From contig CATOMC010000008.1 in NCBI GenBank assembly GCA_951801245.1, positions 1 to 64,000 of the forward strand: a stretch of DNA of 64,000 bases, given 5' to 3'. Each line of letters starts with the position of its first letter. The stretch's first letter is position 1. The translations under genes were made by a program, and so were the position numbers. The notes below the pieces were generated by a model. That model saw only the letters and a program-made list of their open reading frames with translations. It made no database searches and was not told the DNA's origin. Source of the stretch: an uncultured Lachnospiraceae bacterium (GTDB lineage: Bacteria > Bacillota_A > Clostridia > Lachnospirales > Lachnospiraceae). This document shows, one piece after another, positions 53,660 to 62,535 of this stretch.

Positions 53660-55282
53660 CTATGGCAACATATTGAACAGACCGCCATACTCTTCATCAA
53701 TCCTGTCAAGGATCCTGTTCCAGTCACGCTCCGTCATCTCAAAAAACGCTGTTCTTGCCTCAACAGACCGCTTAATATTCCCGCGCAGCGGCTCCACATG
53801 AATGTCGCCGGTTATATTAAACAGTTCTTCCCCGTCCATCGACACGGACAAATCTTCCAGATCCATCTGATACCCCTGTCCCGGTCTGATCTCATCAAAT
53901 CGTCCCTTTCCTATAATCCGATAAACCGACCAGCCATCTTTCATGAACAATTGTACCTGAAATTCATCGTACTGTGCATCAAAATAAGTGCTGTACTTCA
54001 AATCCAGTTCCTCGTCAAGCACCTTACATTTCATATCCCCTTCCAAACGATACACATCTTTGTCCGCCGAGAGCGACTGATCTGCCTGCCAGGTAAGTTC
54101 CAGCTCCTCATCTTCTTCATTGGTCAGTGCAATCTGCCCTCGGATCAGATCAATACTCCGCTCCCGCCCCTGAAAGAGGATTTCTCCCTTAAGATTGAAC
54201 TGATTATCCAGAATACTGACCGGCTCCTCGAGTGTGATACTTCTGATGCGGTTGCCCCCGCCGATCTTAATCAGGAAACTGATATCATCTCCCATACTGA
54301 CCAACTGCAGGCAGGATAAGATATCATACATATCCTGTCCTGCCATGTCCTCGTAAGTAAGCAGAATATCCCGGAGCAGATAATTAACCTCCAGGGCATC
54401 AAAGGTCACCCGGTATACTCCCTTTCCGGCTTTTTCTATTCTGGCACCCTGCAGGCATTCTTCCAGATGCTCGGAACACGTACCCAGATACGCCCTTAAT
54501 TCCTGCCAGTCGTGCACGGCCTCAAAGCGCGGTTTATCCGGAAACAAATTGATGGAATGCTCTTCCTCCATCTCTCCGAACAGATAGCTGTCTGCCCACA
54601 TGGAACGGTTAAACTGTCCCGTCACATCTTCATTCTCAATATAGATATCCTCCAGAAACAGTTCCGGGATTGAAAAACATACCACATCTTCATCGCCATA
54701 GAAATTGAAGTGTGCGAAATCGTAATTCATAATACTCAGACTTGTTCTAGCGTCCATTTGTTTTTGGTGCACATCTTTATAATAATCTGTATCTACGCCC
54801 AGCGTAATTTTCCCCAGGCCATAGGTGTCCATCGTAACATTCAGTCTCGTGTTGACATGACTGCCGTCTTCCGCCATCATCTTTGCGATCTCGTCCACGT
54901 CCAGTTTCTCTGTCAGGGGATTTCTCATGCGTGCCCATTCCTGATCCATATTCTCAAAACCCTTTTTGAGTTTATAGGAAGCAGAATTGATATGGGAAAT
55001 CCATCCGATTCCAACACAAAGCGACAGTAATGCGGCCGTGACCGAAGCGGCAATCAGAATCCCCTTTTTATGACTCTTGCCGGGCGGCAGGTAAGGCTGC
55101 ACAGGCGGGCCAAAAGAACTGATCTGTTCCGCCACGTTCTGATTTTGCCAATTCTGTTCTTCATGCAGTGTATTTTGAAGGCCATAACTGTCATTTACCT
55201 GCGGCAGGCTCTTTTTCCCATACGTATTATCCCACTGCGGTTCACTTCCCAATTCATTCTCATTTCTTTCGGTTTCGTCCAT
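53660..55282 (-). CDS. Single-pass membrane protein with a large extracytoplasmic region, unknown function
   Basis: A 540-residue protein. Residues 1-70 are polar and rich in Gln and Asn with a proline-rich end (FGPPVQPYLPPGK), probably cytoplasmic. One membrane helix follows (GILIAASVTAALLSLCVGIGW, about residues 74-95). The remaining 440 residues are probably outside the membrane and rich in beta-strand-like alternation (ITLGVDTDYYKD, SLTWQAD-type, FQVQLFMKDGW, MDLEDLSVSMDGEEL). The layout resembles extracytoplasmic sensors or anti-sigma-like proteins, but no catalytic or binding motif is recognised. Confidence 0.7.
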   Translation of the reverse strand: MDETERNENELGSEPQWDNTYGKKSLPQVNDSYGLQNTLHEEQNWQNQNVAEQISSFGPPVQPYLPPGKSHKKGILIAASVTAALLSLCVGIGWISHINSASYKLKKGFENMDQEWARMRNPLTEKLDVDEIAKMMAEDGSHVNTRLNVTMDTYGLGKITLGVDTDYYKDVHQKQMDARTSLSIMNYDFAHFNFYGDEDVVCFSIPELFLEDIYIENEDVTGQFNRSMWADSYLFGEMEEEHSINLFPDKPRFEAVHDWQELRAYLGTCSEHLEECLQGARIEKAGKGVYRVTFDALEVNYLLRDILLTYEDMAGQDMYDILSCLQLVSMGDDISFLIKIGGGNRIRSITLEEPVSILDNQFNLKGEILFQGRERSIDLIRGQIALTNEEDEELELTWQADQSLSADKDVYRLEGDMKCKVLDEELDLKYSTYFDAQYDEFQVQLFMKDGWSVYRIIGKGRFDEIRPGQGYQMDLEDLSVSMDGEELFNITGDIHVEPLRGNIKRSVEARTAFFEMTERDWNRILDRIDEEYGGLFNMLP

Positions 55283-55441
55283 AGCCCCTCCATCTCATTC
55301 CACTTTTACAAACTAATCCCTTTTTCCACAGACAATAAGTAACTTTCTGATATCGATGCAAGATAAGTATCTCTCATAGTATATTTCCTTTACATAGTAT
55401 CATATTCCACGCAAAAACGGAATGGCAAAACATAAAATAAA

Positions 55442-55487
55442 GGAGCCGCCCCGGAAGTGATCACAATTACCACCGGGAAGCGGCTCC
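55442..55487 (-). terminator. Terminator of the butyrate operon
   Basis: On the minus strand GGAGCCGCTTCCCGG pairs with CCGGGGCGGCTCC in a long GC-rich stem with an 18-nt loop, followed by TTTATTTT. It lies 70 bp beyond the etfA stop. Confidence 0.85.
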
Positions 55488-55556
55488 GCTTATTACTATT
55501 TCATGCTAACCTCTATGATTCCGTTCTGCAGAATCACACGCTATGCCCAACTGTCA

Positions 55557-56603
55557 TTATTTTGCTGCGGCAATCTCAGCTTTTAAAGCTTCTGTCAGCT
55601 TGGGAACGATCTTGTTCAAGTCACCTACTACACCGTAGTCAGCCACATCAAAGATCGGTGCATCCGCATCTTTGTTAATAGCAACGATGATGTCGGACTC
55701 TTCCATACCTGCCACGTGCTGAATCGCACCAGAAATACCGATTGCAAAATATACGTTAGGACGAACAGTCTTACCTGTCTGACCAACCTGCAGATCCTTA
55801 GGCTTCCAGCCGGAATCCACTACTGCACGGGAGCAGCTTACAGTACCGCCAAGCACCTCTGCCAGTTCTTCCAGAATCTTAAAGTTCTCCGGGCTTCCTA
55901 CACCACGGCCGCCGGATACCAGAATCTTAGCGTCCATGATATCTACTGTCTCTGCAACGGATTTCACAATGTCAAGAATCTCCACATACTTATTATCCGG
56001 TGTGAATCCTGGATTGAACTCTTCCACAACAGCCTTAGCGCCCTTGATGGGATCGATCTTCTGCATAACGCCTGCACGTACCGTAGCCATCTGCGGACGG
56101 TTGTAAGGACATGCAATGGTAGCGATGGTGTTACCGCCGAACGCGGGACGTGTCATCAGGAGCTGGTTATGTAACTGCTCCTGTCCCGGTACTGCCTGCA
56201 GCGGGAAATCACCGATCTCAAGAACGGTACAGTCTGCTGTCAGACCGGTAGCCACTCTTGCAGACACTCTAGGACCCAAATCTCTGCCGATTGCAGTAGC
56301 GCCTACAAGCATGATCTCAGGCTTATACTGGTTGATCACAGAAGCGAGCGCATGTGCATAAGGCTCTGTTCTGTAGTCTTTCAGTTCAGGATCATCTACT
56401 ACGATAACCTTATCGGCTCCATACTCGGCAAGCTGATCTGCAAGCCCCTTAACATCGGAACCGATCAACACTGCCGTAACATCTGTACTTAAATCTTTCG
56501 CGAGGTCTTTTGCTTTGCCAAGTAACTCAAATGCAATACTGCTGATTTCATTATCTACCTGCTGCGCAAAGACATATACACCCTTGTATTCTTCTAAATT
56601 CAT
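55557..56603 (-). CDS. etfA: Electron transfer flavoprotein, alpha subunit
   Basis: A 348-residue flavoprotein subunit. The C-terminal FAD-binding domain is typical: KILVSGGRGVGSPENF near residue 210, SRAVVDSGWKPKDLQVGQTGKTVRPNVYFAIGISGAIQHVAGM and the closing ADYGVVGDLNKIVPKL. Together with EtfB it shuttles electrons between NADH, ferredoxin and butyryl-CoA dehydrogenase. In this pathway the EtfAB-Bcd complex can bifurcate electrons; whether this one does is inferred from the pathway. The start at 56603 follows TGAGG. Last gene of the operon. Confidence 0.94.
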   Translation of the reverse strand: MNLEEYKGVYVFAQQVDNEISSIAFELLGKAKDLAKDLSTDVTAVLIGSDVKGLADQLAEYGADKVIVVDDPELKDYRTEPYAHALASVINQYKPEIMLVGATAIGRDLGPRVSARVATGLTADCTVLEIGDFPLQAVPGQEQLHNQLLMTRPAFGGNTIATIACPYNRPQMATVRAGVMQKIDPIKGAKAVVEEFNPGFTPDNKYVEILDIVKSVAETVDIMDAKILVSGGRGVGSPENFKILEELAEVLGGTVSCSRAVVDSGWKPKDLQVGQTGKTVRPNVYFAIGISGAIQHVAGMEESDIIVAINKDADAPIFDVADYGVVGDLNKIVPKLTEALKAEIAAAK

Positions 56604-56695
56604 TTTTAACCTCATTTCTGCGCACTCTTTTACGCGTATTCTATTGAACTTGCAAAAACAAATGTCTCCTGTGAAGTCGCTTGTTGTCGCAGCTT

Positions 56696-57478
56696 CTAGA
56701 TTACATGTTTCACTTTTAACTTGTCAACAATATAGCTTACGGATTCATCAGGATCAAGAGTCACCTTCTCACCGGCACCTTTTCTGACTTTGTCAGATGC
56801 TTTCGCAATCTTTGTGGGTGAACCTTTCAGACCTAAGTTTGCATCATCTACATCCTTTAAGTCTGCTCTGCCCCATACGGTAATCTCCTGCTTATAAGCA
56901 TCAAAGATTCCTCCGGGTGTCATATATCTGGGCTCATTCAACTCGGAAAGAGCTGTGATCAGGCAAGGCATCTTAGCCTTCACCACGTGATATCTGTCTT
57001 CATACTGACGCTCTACCACGACGCTGTCACCCTCAATCTTGATATCCTGTGCGTAAGAGATAACAGGAATGTCAAGGTGCTCGGAAATCTGAGGACCAAC
57101 CTGCGCTGTATCACCATCGATAGCCTGACGACCGGTGATGATCAGATCATACTCCAGATTCCTGATGGCGCCTGCCAGTGTGGTGGAAGTTGCCCATGTA
57201 TCAGCTCCGCCAAGGACTCTGTCTGTTACCAGCACGCCCTTGTCTGCGCCCATAGCCATAGCCTCACGCAGAACTTCTTCTGCCTTGGGCAGACCCATTG
57301 TTACGACTGTCACTTCCGCACCATACTGATCTTTTAATCTCAGTGCCGCTTCCAGACCTGCTTTATCATCCGGGTTCATGATTGTAAGCATAGCGCCTCT
57401 GTCGAGTGTTCCGTCAGGATTAAACTTAACGCCGCCCTTGGTATCAGGAACCTGTTTAATACAAACAACAATTTTCAT
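56696..57478 (-). CDS. etfB: Electron transfer flavoprotein, beta subunit
   Basis: A 260-residue subunit beginning MKIVVCIKQVPDT, the family's N-terminal strand. ITGRQAIDGDTAQVGPQISEHL is the EtfB signature near residue 115, and VKAKMPCLITALSELNEPRYMTPGGIFDA binds the second nucleotide site. It precedes etfA by about 90 bp and follows bcd, the usual clostridial arrangement. Confidence 0.95.
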   Translation of the reverse strand: MKIVVCIKQVPDTKGGVKFNPDGTLDRGAMLTIMNPDDKAGLEAALRLKDQYGAEVTVVTMGLPKAEEVLREAMAMGADKGVLVTDRVLGGADTWATSTTLAGAIRNLEYDLIITGRQAIDGDTAQVGPQISEHLDIPVISYAQDIKIEGDSVVVERQYEDRYHVVKAKMPCLITALSELNEPRYMTPGGIFDAYKQEITVWGRADLKDVDDANLGLKGSPTKIAKASDKVRKGAGEKVTLDPDESVSYIVDKLKVKHVI

Positions 57479-57539
57479 TGTATTTCTCTCCTTATATTTA
57501 TTAATTTAATATGCTACAACGCAAATACTCTTCATGCAT

Positions 57540-58691
57540 TTATTTAAGCAGTGCACCGGAGATGACCATGCGCTGTACTTCGCTGGTACCTTCGTAAATC
57601 TCTGTGATCTTAGCATCACGCATCATACGCTCCACATCGTACTCTCTGATGTAGCCGTAACCGCCGTGAAGCTGAACTGCTTTGGTCGTCACTTCCATCG
57701 CTACTTCTGCTGCGTACAATTTTGCCTTAGCTGCCTCTACAGAATATACCTTCTGTGTCGCTTTTGCCATAGCAGCCTTATATACCAGAAGCTGTGCAGC
57801 CTCTACCTTGGTAGCCATATCTGCAAGCTGGAACTGTGTATTCTGGAAAGCACCGATAGCTCTGCCGAACTGCTTTCTCTCTTTGACATACTCGATGGTC
57901 GTCTCCAATGCACCCTCAGCCAGACCAAGTGCCTGAGAAGCGATACCGATACGTCCGCCGTCCAGTGTATGCATAGCGATGTTAAAGCCCTTACCCTGCT
58001 GTCCTAAGAGATTCTCCTTCGGGATACGGCAGTCGGTGAAGATCAACTCATATGTGGATGAACCACGGATACCCATCTTCTTCTCCTTAGTACCGAAGGT
58101 AAAGCCGGGTGTTCCCTTCTCTACGATAAATGCGGAAATCTCTTTCTGCAGTCTGCCACGCTTCTCTACCGTACCTGTGATTGCGAAGATAACATATACG
58201 TCAGCCTCTTTACCGTTGGTGATAAAGCACTTGGAACCGTTGAGTACCCACTCATCGCCATCCAGCACAGCCTTTGTCTGCTGTCCCTGCGCATCTGTAC
58301 CTGCACCAGGCTCTGTCAGACCGAAAGCACCCAGTTTCTCACCTTTTGCAAGGGGTACCAGGTATTTCTGTTTCTGCTCTTCTGTACCATATGTCATGAT
58401 CGGATCACAGCACAAAGAGGTATGAGCGGAAACGATAACGCCTGTGGTACCGCATACTTTGGAAAGTTCCTCTACACACATAGCATATGTAAGAGGATCA
58501 CATCCCTGTCCGCCATACTCCTTCGGAACCGGAATACCGAGAAATCCTAATTTGGCCATTTTCTCAACGGTCTGTCTCGGAAAAGCCTCTGCCTCGTCCA
58601 CTTCCTGAGCAAGAGGTTTTACTTCTTTTTCAGCGAACTCTTTAAACAGAGCTCTCGCCATTTCATGTTCTTTGCTTAAAGTAAAATCCAT
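57540..58691 (-). CDS. bcd: Butyryl-CoA dehydrogenase (short-chain acyl-CoA dehydrogenase)
   Basis: A 383-residue FAD enzyme reducing crotonyl-CoA to butyryl-CoA. Features: GAFGLTEPGAGTDAQG and FITNGKEADVYVIFA in the central beta domain, the FAD/CoA contact ERKQFGRAIGAFQNTQFQLADMATKVEAAQLL, and the C-terminal YEGTSEVQRMVISGALL carrying the catalytic Glu position. The length is normal. It lies between hbd and etfB. Confidence 0.95.
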   Translation of the reverse strand: MDFTLSKEHEMARALFKEFAEKEVKPLAQEVDEAEAFPRQTVEKMAKLGFLGIPVPKEYGGQGCDPLTYAMCVEELSKVCGTTGVIVSAHTSLCCDPIMTYGTEEQKQKYLVPLAKGEKLGAFGLTEPGAGTDAQGQQTKAVLDGDEWVLNGSKCFITNGKEADVYVIFAITGTVEKRGRLQKEISAFIVEKGTPGFTFGTKEKKMGIRGSSTYELIFTDCRIPKENLLGQQGKGFNIAMHTLDGGRIGIASQALGLAEGALETTIEYVKERKQFGRAIGAFQNTQFQLADMATKVEAAQLLVYKAAMAKATQKVYSVEAAKAKLYAAEVAMEVTTKAVQLHGGYGYIREYDVERMMRDAKITEIYEGTSEVQRMVISGALLK

Positions 58692-58723
58692 GATTTTTTA
58701 TTCCTCCATATTTTAAATTATTA

Positions 58724-59563
58724 TCATTTCGAATAATCAAAAAATCCTACGCCGGTCTTTCTGCCGAGTTTCTTCTCTTCTACCATCTTCTTAAGAAGCG
58801 GCTGCGGAGCGTACTTCTCATCTTTGGTCTCGTTGTAGAGTACTTCCATGATTGCAAGGCAGATATCCAGACCGATCAGGTCGCCCAGGTGAAGCGGTCC
58901 CATAGGATGGGATGCACCAAGCTGCATAGCAACATCGATATCCTCTGCGGAAGCGGTACCCGCATCAAGCACACCGATTGCCTCGTTGATCATCGGAATC
59001 AGGATTCTGTTTACCACGAAACCGGGAGCTTCTTTTACCTGTACAGGTGTCTTGCCGATCTCTGTAGCGATCGCGGTGATCTTGTCTACCATCTCCTGCG
59101 GAGTGTTCTCGCCTCTGATCACTTCCACCAGTTTCATTCTGTCAGCCGGATTAAAGAAGTGCATACCAATCATCGGTCTGTCAAGGCCTTCCCCAATCTT
59201 GGTAATGGAAAGGGAAGAGGTGTTGGATGCAAACATGCAGTCTTTCTTCACGATACCCATCAGCTCTTTGAAGATAGCCTGTTTGATTTCCATTTTCTCA
59301 AGCGCTACTTCCACGATCAGGTCACAGTCCGTGCAGATACCATTAAGACCTGTTGTGATCTTGCCCATGATCTCGTCAGCCTTCTCCTGTGTGATCTTCT
59401 CCTTGCCAACCAGGAAATTCATATTCTTCTGAATCTTAGCCTTGCCGCCTTCAGCGTACTCTTCTTTGATATCACAAAGGCATACCTCATAACCGTCTGT
59501 CATGGCAAATGCCTGTGCAATACCGGAACCCATGGTGCCTGCACCAATAATACCTACTTTCAT
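58724..59563 (-). CDS. hbd: 3-hydroxybutyryl-CoA dehydrogenase
   Basis: A 279-residue NAD-dependent enzyme reducing acetoacetyl-CoA. The Rossmann motif VGIIGAGTMGSGIAQ is at residues 3-17. The catalytic segment is IGMHFFNPADRMKLVEVIRG, with His near residue 138, and the dimer/helical domain contains EAPGFVVNRILIPMINEAIGVL and GLDICLAIMEVLYNETKD. The length matches clostridial Hbd. Confidence 0.96.
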   Translation of the reverse strand: MKVGIIGAGTMGSGIAQAFAMTDGYEVCLCDIKEEYAEGGKAKIQKNMNFLVGKEKITQEKADEIMGKITTGLNGICTDCDLIVEVALEKMEIKQAIFKELMGIVKKDCMFASNTSSLSITKIGEGLDRPMIGMHFFNPADRMKLVEVIRGENTPQEMVDKITAIATEIGKTPVQVKEAPGFVVNRILIPMINEAIGVLDAGTASAEDIDVAMQLGASHPMGPLHLGDLIGLDICLAIMEVLYNETKDEKYAPQPLLKKMVEEKKLGRKTGVGFFDYSK

Positions 59564-59595
59564 TGTGTTTCCTCCTTACAAAATGATTTTCATGT

Positions 59596-60381
59596 TTATG
59601 CGTTCTTAAAAGGTTCTTTCACTTTCTCTTTGTTCTTATCAAGGAAAAAGGCCATGCCGTATTTCTGGTCTTCTGTCTCAAAGCAGTCGCCGAAAAGTTT
59701 CTCTTCGATCACGATCGCTTCGTCCATACCAGCCTCTAAACCGTCATTGATTGCTTTCTTGCAGTTGCGGACTGCAATGGGTGCATTCTTGGCAATGCCT
59801 GCCGCCATCTTCTCCGCGGCCGCCATCAGTTCTGCCTGCGGATATACTGCATTCACAAGACCGATTCTAAGCGCCTCATCCGCCTTGATATTCCTTGCGG
59901 TGTAAATCATCTGCTTCGCCATGCCGGGGCCTACGATTCTGGCAAGTCTCTGTGTACCGCCGAATCCGGGTGTGATGCCAAGGCCAACCTCAGGCTGTCC
60001 GAACACTGCATTGTCGGAACAGATTCTGATATCACAGCTCATGGAGATCTCACAGCCGCCGCCCAAAGCGAAACCGTTGATTGCTGCGATCACAGGAATC
60101 GGGAATGTCTCTAACTTACGGAATACATCATTCCCCTTCTTACCAAAAGCCTCACCCTCTGCTTTGGTAAGTGTGCTCATCTCGCCGATATCTGCGCCTG
60201 CCACGAAAGACTTCTCACCCGCGCCGGTAAGGATGAGGCATCTCACTTCCCCTAAATCCACGCCGTCAAGAGTCTTGTCCAGTTCCTCAAGTACAGTGGA
60301 ATTCAATGCGTTGAGTGCCTTCTCACGGTTGATCGTGATAATCCCAACCTGTCCCTTAACTTCATATAATACAAATTCCAT
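59596..60381 (-). CDS. crt: 3-hydroxybutyryl-CoA dehydratase (crotonase)
   Basis: A 261-residue enoyl-CoA hydratase-fold enzyme dehydrating 3-hydroxybutyryl-CoA to crotonyl-CoA. The oxyanion hole regions are SFVAGADIGEM near residue 63 and AINGFALGGGCEISMSCDIRI near 104. The two catalytic glutamates are in GGGCE and FGQPEVGLGITPGFGGTQRL. It is third from the strongest promoter region, following thl with a conspicuous hairpin between them. Confidence 0.95.
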   Translation of the reverse strand: MEFVLYEVKGQVGIITINREKALNALNSTVLEELDKTLDGVDLGEVRCLILTGAGEKSFVAGADIGEMSTLTKAEGEAFGKKGNDVFRKLETFPIPVIAAINGFALGGGCEISMSCDIRICSDNAVFGQPEVGLGITPGFGGTQRLARIVGPGMAKQMIYTARNIKADEALRIGLVNAVYPQAELMAAAEKMAAGIAKNAPIAVRNCKKAINDGLEAGMDEAIVIEEKLFGDCFETEDQKYGMAFFLDKNKEKVKEPFKNA

Positions 60382-60441
60382 GCTTACTCCTATCTGTCTG
60401 TTTCATCAGACACATTATATTTCAATTCCATACATAGACTT

Positions 60442-60489
60442 AGAACATCTTGGCGTCCTGTCCAATGGCAGGGCGTCTTTAGATGTTCT
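60442..60489 (-). other. Intercistronic hairpin between thl and crt
   Basis: AGAACATCT (60442-60450) pairs perfectly with AGATGTTCT (60481-60489), and inside, GGCGTCCTG pairs with CAGGGCGTC with one mismatch. There is no T run. Such stems within operons often mark processing or protect the upstream message. Confidence 0.65.
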
Positions 60490-60498
60490 TCTCGTTTT

Positions 60499-61677
60499 TT
60501 ACATTTCAACAATTGTTGCGCAGCCCATACCGCCGCCGATACACAGTGTTGCAAGACCCTTCTTGGCACCCTTCGCTTCCATCTCATGAAGCAGCGTAAC
60601 CAGAATACGTGCTCCGGAAGCTCCGACAGGATGTCCTAATGCAATAGCGCCGCCGTTCGGATTCAACTGTTTCGCTACATCGATGCCCAGTTCTTTGCCT
60701 ACTGCCACAGACTGTGCCGCAAATGCCTCGTTAGCCTCGATGATATCGAAGTCTTCAATCTTATAACCGGCTTTCTCCATAACCTTCTTCGTAGCCGGGA
60801 CAGGACCGATACCCATAATCTCAGGTCTGCAGCCTGCAAGAGCGCCTGCCACGAAAGTAGCCATCGGCTTAACGCCTAACTCTTTTGCCTTTTCTTCGCT
60901 CATCACAACGATTGCAGCCGCACCGTCATTGATACCGGAAGCATTACCTGCTGTTACAAATCCGTCAGGATTGATCGGGCGCAGTTTCTGCAGTCCCTCG
61001 ATGGTGGAACCCGGTCTCGGGCCTTCATCTACCTTGAACTCAACCATCTCTTTTTTCTTCTTGACCATAACCGGAACGATCTCTTTGTCAAAAGCACCGC
61101 TCTTCTGAGCTGCTTCTGCCTTCAACTGGCTGTTTAATGCGAACTCATCGAGTTCTTCGCGGGTGAGTCCCCACTCTCTGCAGATGTTGTCTGCAGTCAT
61201 GATCATATGATAATCGTTGAAAGCATCCCAGAGAGCATCTTTGATCATGGTATCTACCAGAGTACCGTTGTTCATTCTGTAACCATAACGGCCCTGCATC
61301 ACAGCATAAGGAGCCATGGACATATTCTCCATACCGCCCGCTACTACGATATCCGCATCACCTGCCTGGATCATCTGCGCTGCCATATTAACGCAATTTA
61401 ATCCGGAACCGCATACTACGTTGATCGTCACTGCCGGAACCTCGTTGGGAATACCCGCCTTGATGGAAGACTGGCGGGCAACATTCTGTCCGAGACCTGC
61501 CTGAATAACGCATCCCATGTATACCTGATCGACCTGCTCAGGAGCCACACCCGCTCTGTTAAGTGCCTCCTTGATCACGATCGCGCCGAGTTCCGGTGCC
61601 GGCGTGGTGCTCAATCCACCGCCCATGGTACCAATCGCCGTACGGCAAGCGCCCGCTAATACAACTTTTTTTGCCAT
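60499..61677 (-). CDS. thlA: Acetyl-CoA acetyltransferase (thiolase)
   Basis: A 392-residue thiolase condensing two acetyl-CoA to acetoacetyl-CoA, the first step towards butyrate. The acyl-carrying Cys is in [19 protein letters not shown] near residue 88. The catalytic His is in [20 protein letters not shown] near 350, and the second Cys in [14 protein letters not shown] near 380. The start at 61677 follows GGAGGAG. It is the first gene of the butyrate operon, behind a strong promoter and a structured leader. Confidence 0.96.
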   Translation of the reverse strand: MAKKVVLAGACRTAIGTMGGGLSTTPAPELGAIVIKEALNRAGVAPEQVDQVYMGCVIQAGLGQNVARQSSIKAGIPNEVPAVTINVVCGSGLNCVNMAAQMIQAGDADIVVAGGMENMSMAPYAVMQGRYGYRMNNGTLVDTMIKDALWDAFNDYHMIMTADNICREWGLTREELDEFALNSQLKAEAAQKSGAFDKEIVPVMVKKKKEMVEFKVDEGPRPGSTIEGLQKLRPINPDGFVTAGNASGINDGAAAIVVMSEEKAKELGVKPMATFVAGALAGCRPEIMGIGPVPATKKVMEKAGYKIEDFDIIEANEAFAAQSVAVGKELGIDVAKQLNPNGGAIALGHPVGASGARILVTLLHEMEAKGAKKGLATLCIGGGMGCATIVEM

Positions 61678-61711
61678 CTTTCTCTCCTCCATTTTGTTAT
61701 GTTTTTTTAAT

Positions 61712-61740
61712 AAAAAGCCCTGTTGTCAAGGCTTGACAAC
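61712..61740 (-). promoter_or_regulatory. Palindrome and alternative terminator in the thlA leader
   Basis: GTTGTCAAG (61722-61730) and CTTGACAAC (61732-61740) form a perfect 9-bp-arm palindrome, about 28-46 bases after the predicted transcription start. An overlapping hairpin, AAGCC with GGCTT on the minus strand (61734-61730 and 61719-61715), leads directly into TTTTT (61716-61712). The two structures cannot form together, so the region may be a repressor operator, an attenuator, or both. The dyad resembles a Rex site only loosely. Confidence 0.5.
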
Positions 61741-61774
61741 GATTGTTATTTTTTTGTCATTGTCCACCGCTCCT

Positions 61775-61803
61775 ATTGTATCATAGGGATACTTTTTTTG
61801 CAA
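61775..61803 (-). promoter_or_regulatory. Strong promoter of the butyrate operon
   Basis: On the minus strand TTGCAA (61803-61798) and TACAAT (61780-61775) are 17 bp apart, with TGA forming an extended -10. The predicted start near 61768 gives a leader of about 90 nt. Confidence 0.75.
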
Positions 61804-61831
61804 TCGTCTTTGCGCGTTTTGCCTGCGTTTA

Positions 61832-61973
61832 CGTAACGGTTCAGCCTTTGGCTTCCCTGTCACACCTGATGCACACAAGATGCTCCAAAGTCGCATTTTG
61901 GCGCTTTCACAACTCGTAAAACCGCATACAGAGCGATTTTACACGCGGAATATCATAAGTCTGAACTGTTACG
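61832..61973. repeat. 142-bp structured palindromic region
   Basis: CGTAACGGTTCAG (61832-61844) and CTGAACTGTTACG (61961-61973) are inverted repeats matching at 12 of 13 positions. Between them is another stem, GTAAAA-CGC with GCG-TTTTAC (about 61917-61943). The region separates the truncated M23 gene from the thlA promoter and may end transcription from the right; there is no T run at its edge. Confidence 0.55.
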
Positions 61974-61976
61974 CGC

Positions 61977-62489
61977 TTATCCATTCGTCCTTGACTTGCT
62001 TTTCCGATATTCTTCCACCGCAGGATCTTGCATCTCAACGACCCTTTTCCACTCTCTGGACTCTCCCACTTTCGCTGCCTTACTGCGGTTCCTGTAGAGG
62101 AACTTGGAAAGTTCATAACAGTCGATCCAGATCTCGTTATCACTCTCTTTCTGGGACTCGTCAAAGATAAGCTGCAGTCCCCAGTGAAGATGTACCGTCT
62201 CGATATTGTTCACATTCTCCTTTGTGCTGTAGCCGGTGTGCCCCATATAACCGATCACATCCCCGGCCGTCACCGCATCTCCCTCTTTAAGACCTTCTGC
62301 ATATGGATAATTCTGTCTCAGATGCGCGTAATAATAGTATCGTTTCCCGTCAAAGCTGCGGATGCCGATGCGCCAGCCCCCATACTGGTTCCAGCCAAGT
62401 GCCTCCACGTAACCGGACTCCACTGCGATAATCGGCGTACCATGCTGCATGGTAAACCATATAGTCAGATGACTGTAAAATCGCCACAT
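61977..62489 (-). pseudogene. 5'-truncated M23-family (LytM-like) peptidase
   Basis: From about 62450 the sequence reads HGTPIIAVESGYVEALGWNQ, then YGGWRIGIRSFDGKRYYYYAHLRQ, GDAVTAGDVIGYMGHTGYS and ETVHLHWGLQL, a clear M23 metallopeptidase core with the HxH zinc ligands. The upstream strand with the first zinc ligands (H-x-G-x-D type) is absent: the reading frame instead begins with unrelated sequence (MWRFYSHLTIWF) just 46 bp after the chemotaxis gene's stop. The enzyme cannot coordinate zinc normally, so this is a 5'-truncated copy; a shortened non-enzymatic protein is less likely. Intact relatives have 300 residues or more. Confidence 0.7.
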
Positions 62490-62535
62490 CCCTGCCGGAT
62501 GCAGAGGCTGCGGCGATTTCCGTTCTTCCAGTCAC

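Noticed and set aside
61722..61740. Rex operator in the thlA leader
   Set aside because: The dyad has a three-base rather than four-base spacer and TTGTCAA instead of TTGTTAA or TTGTGAA half-sites, so it cannot be called Rex on sequence alone.
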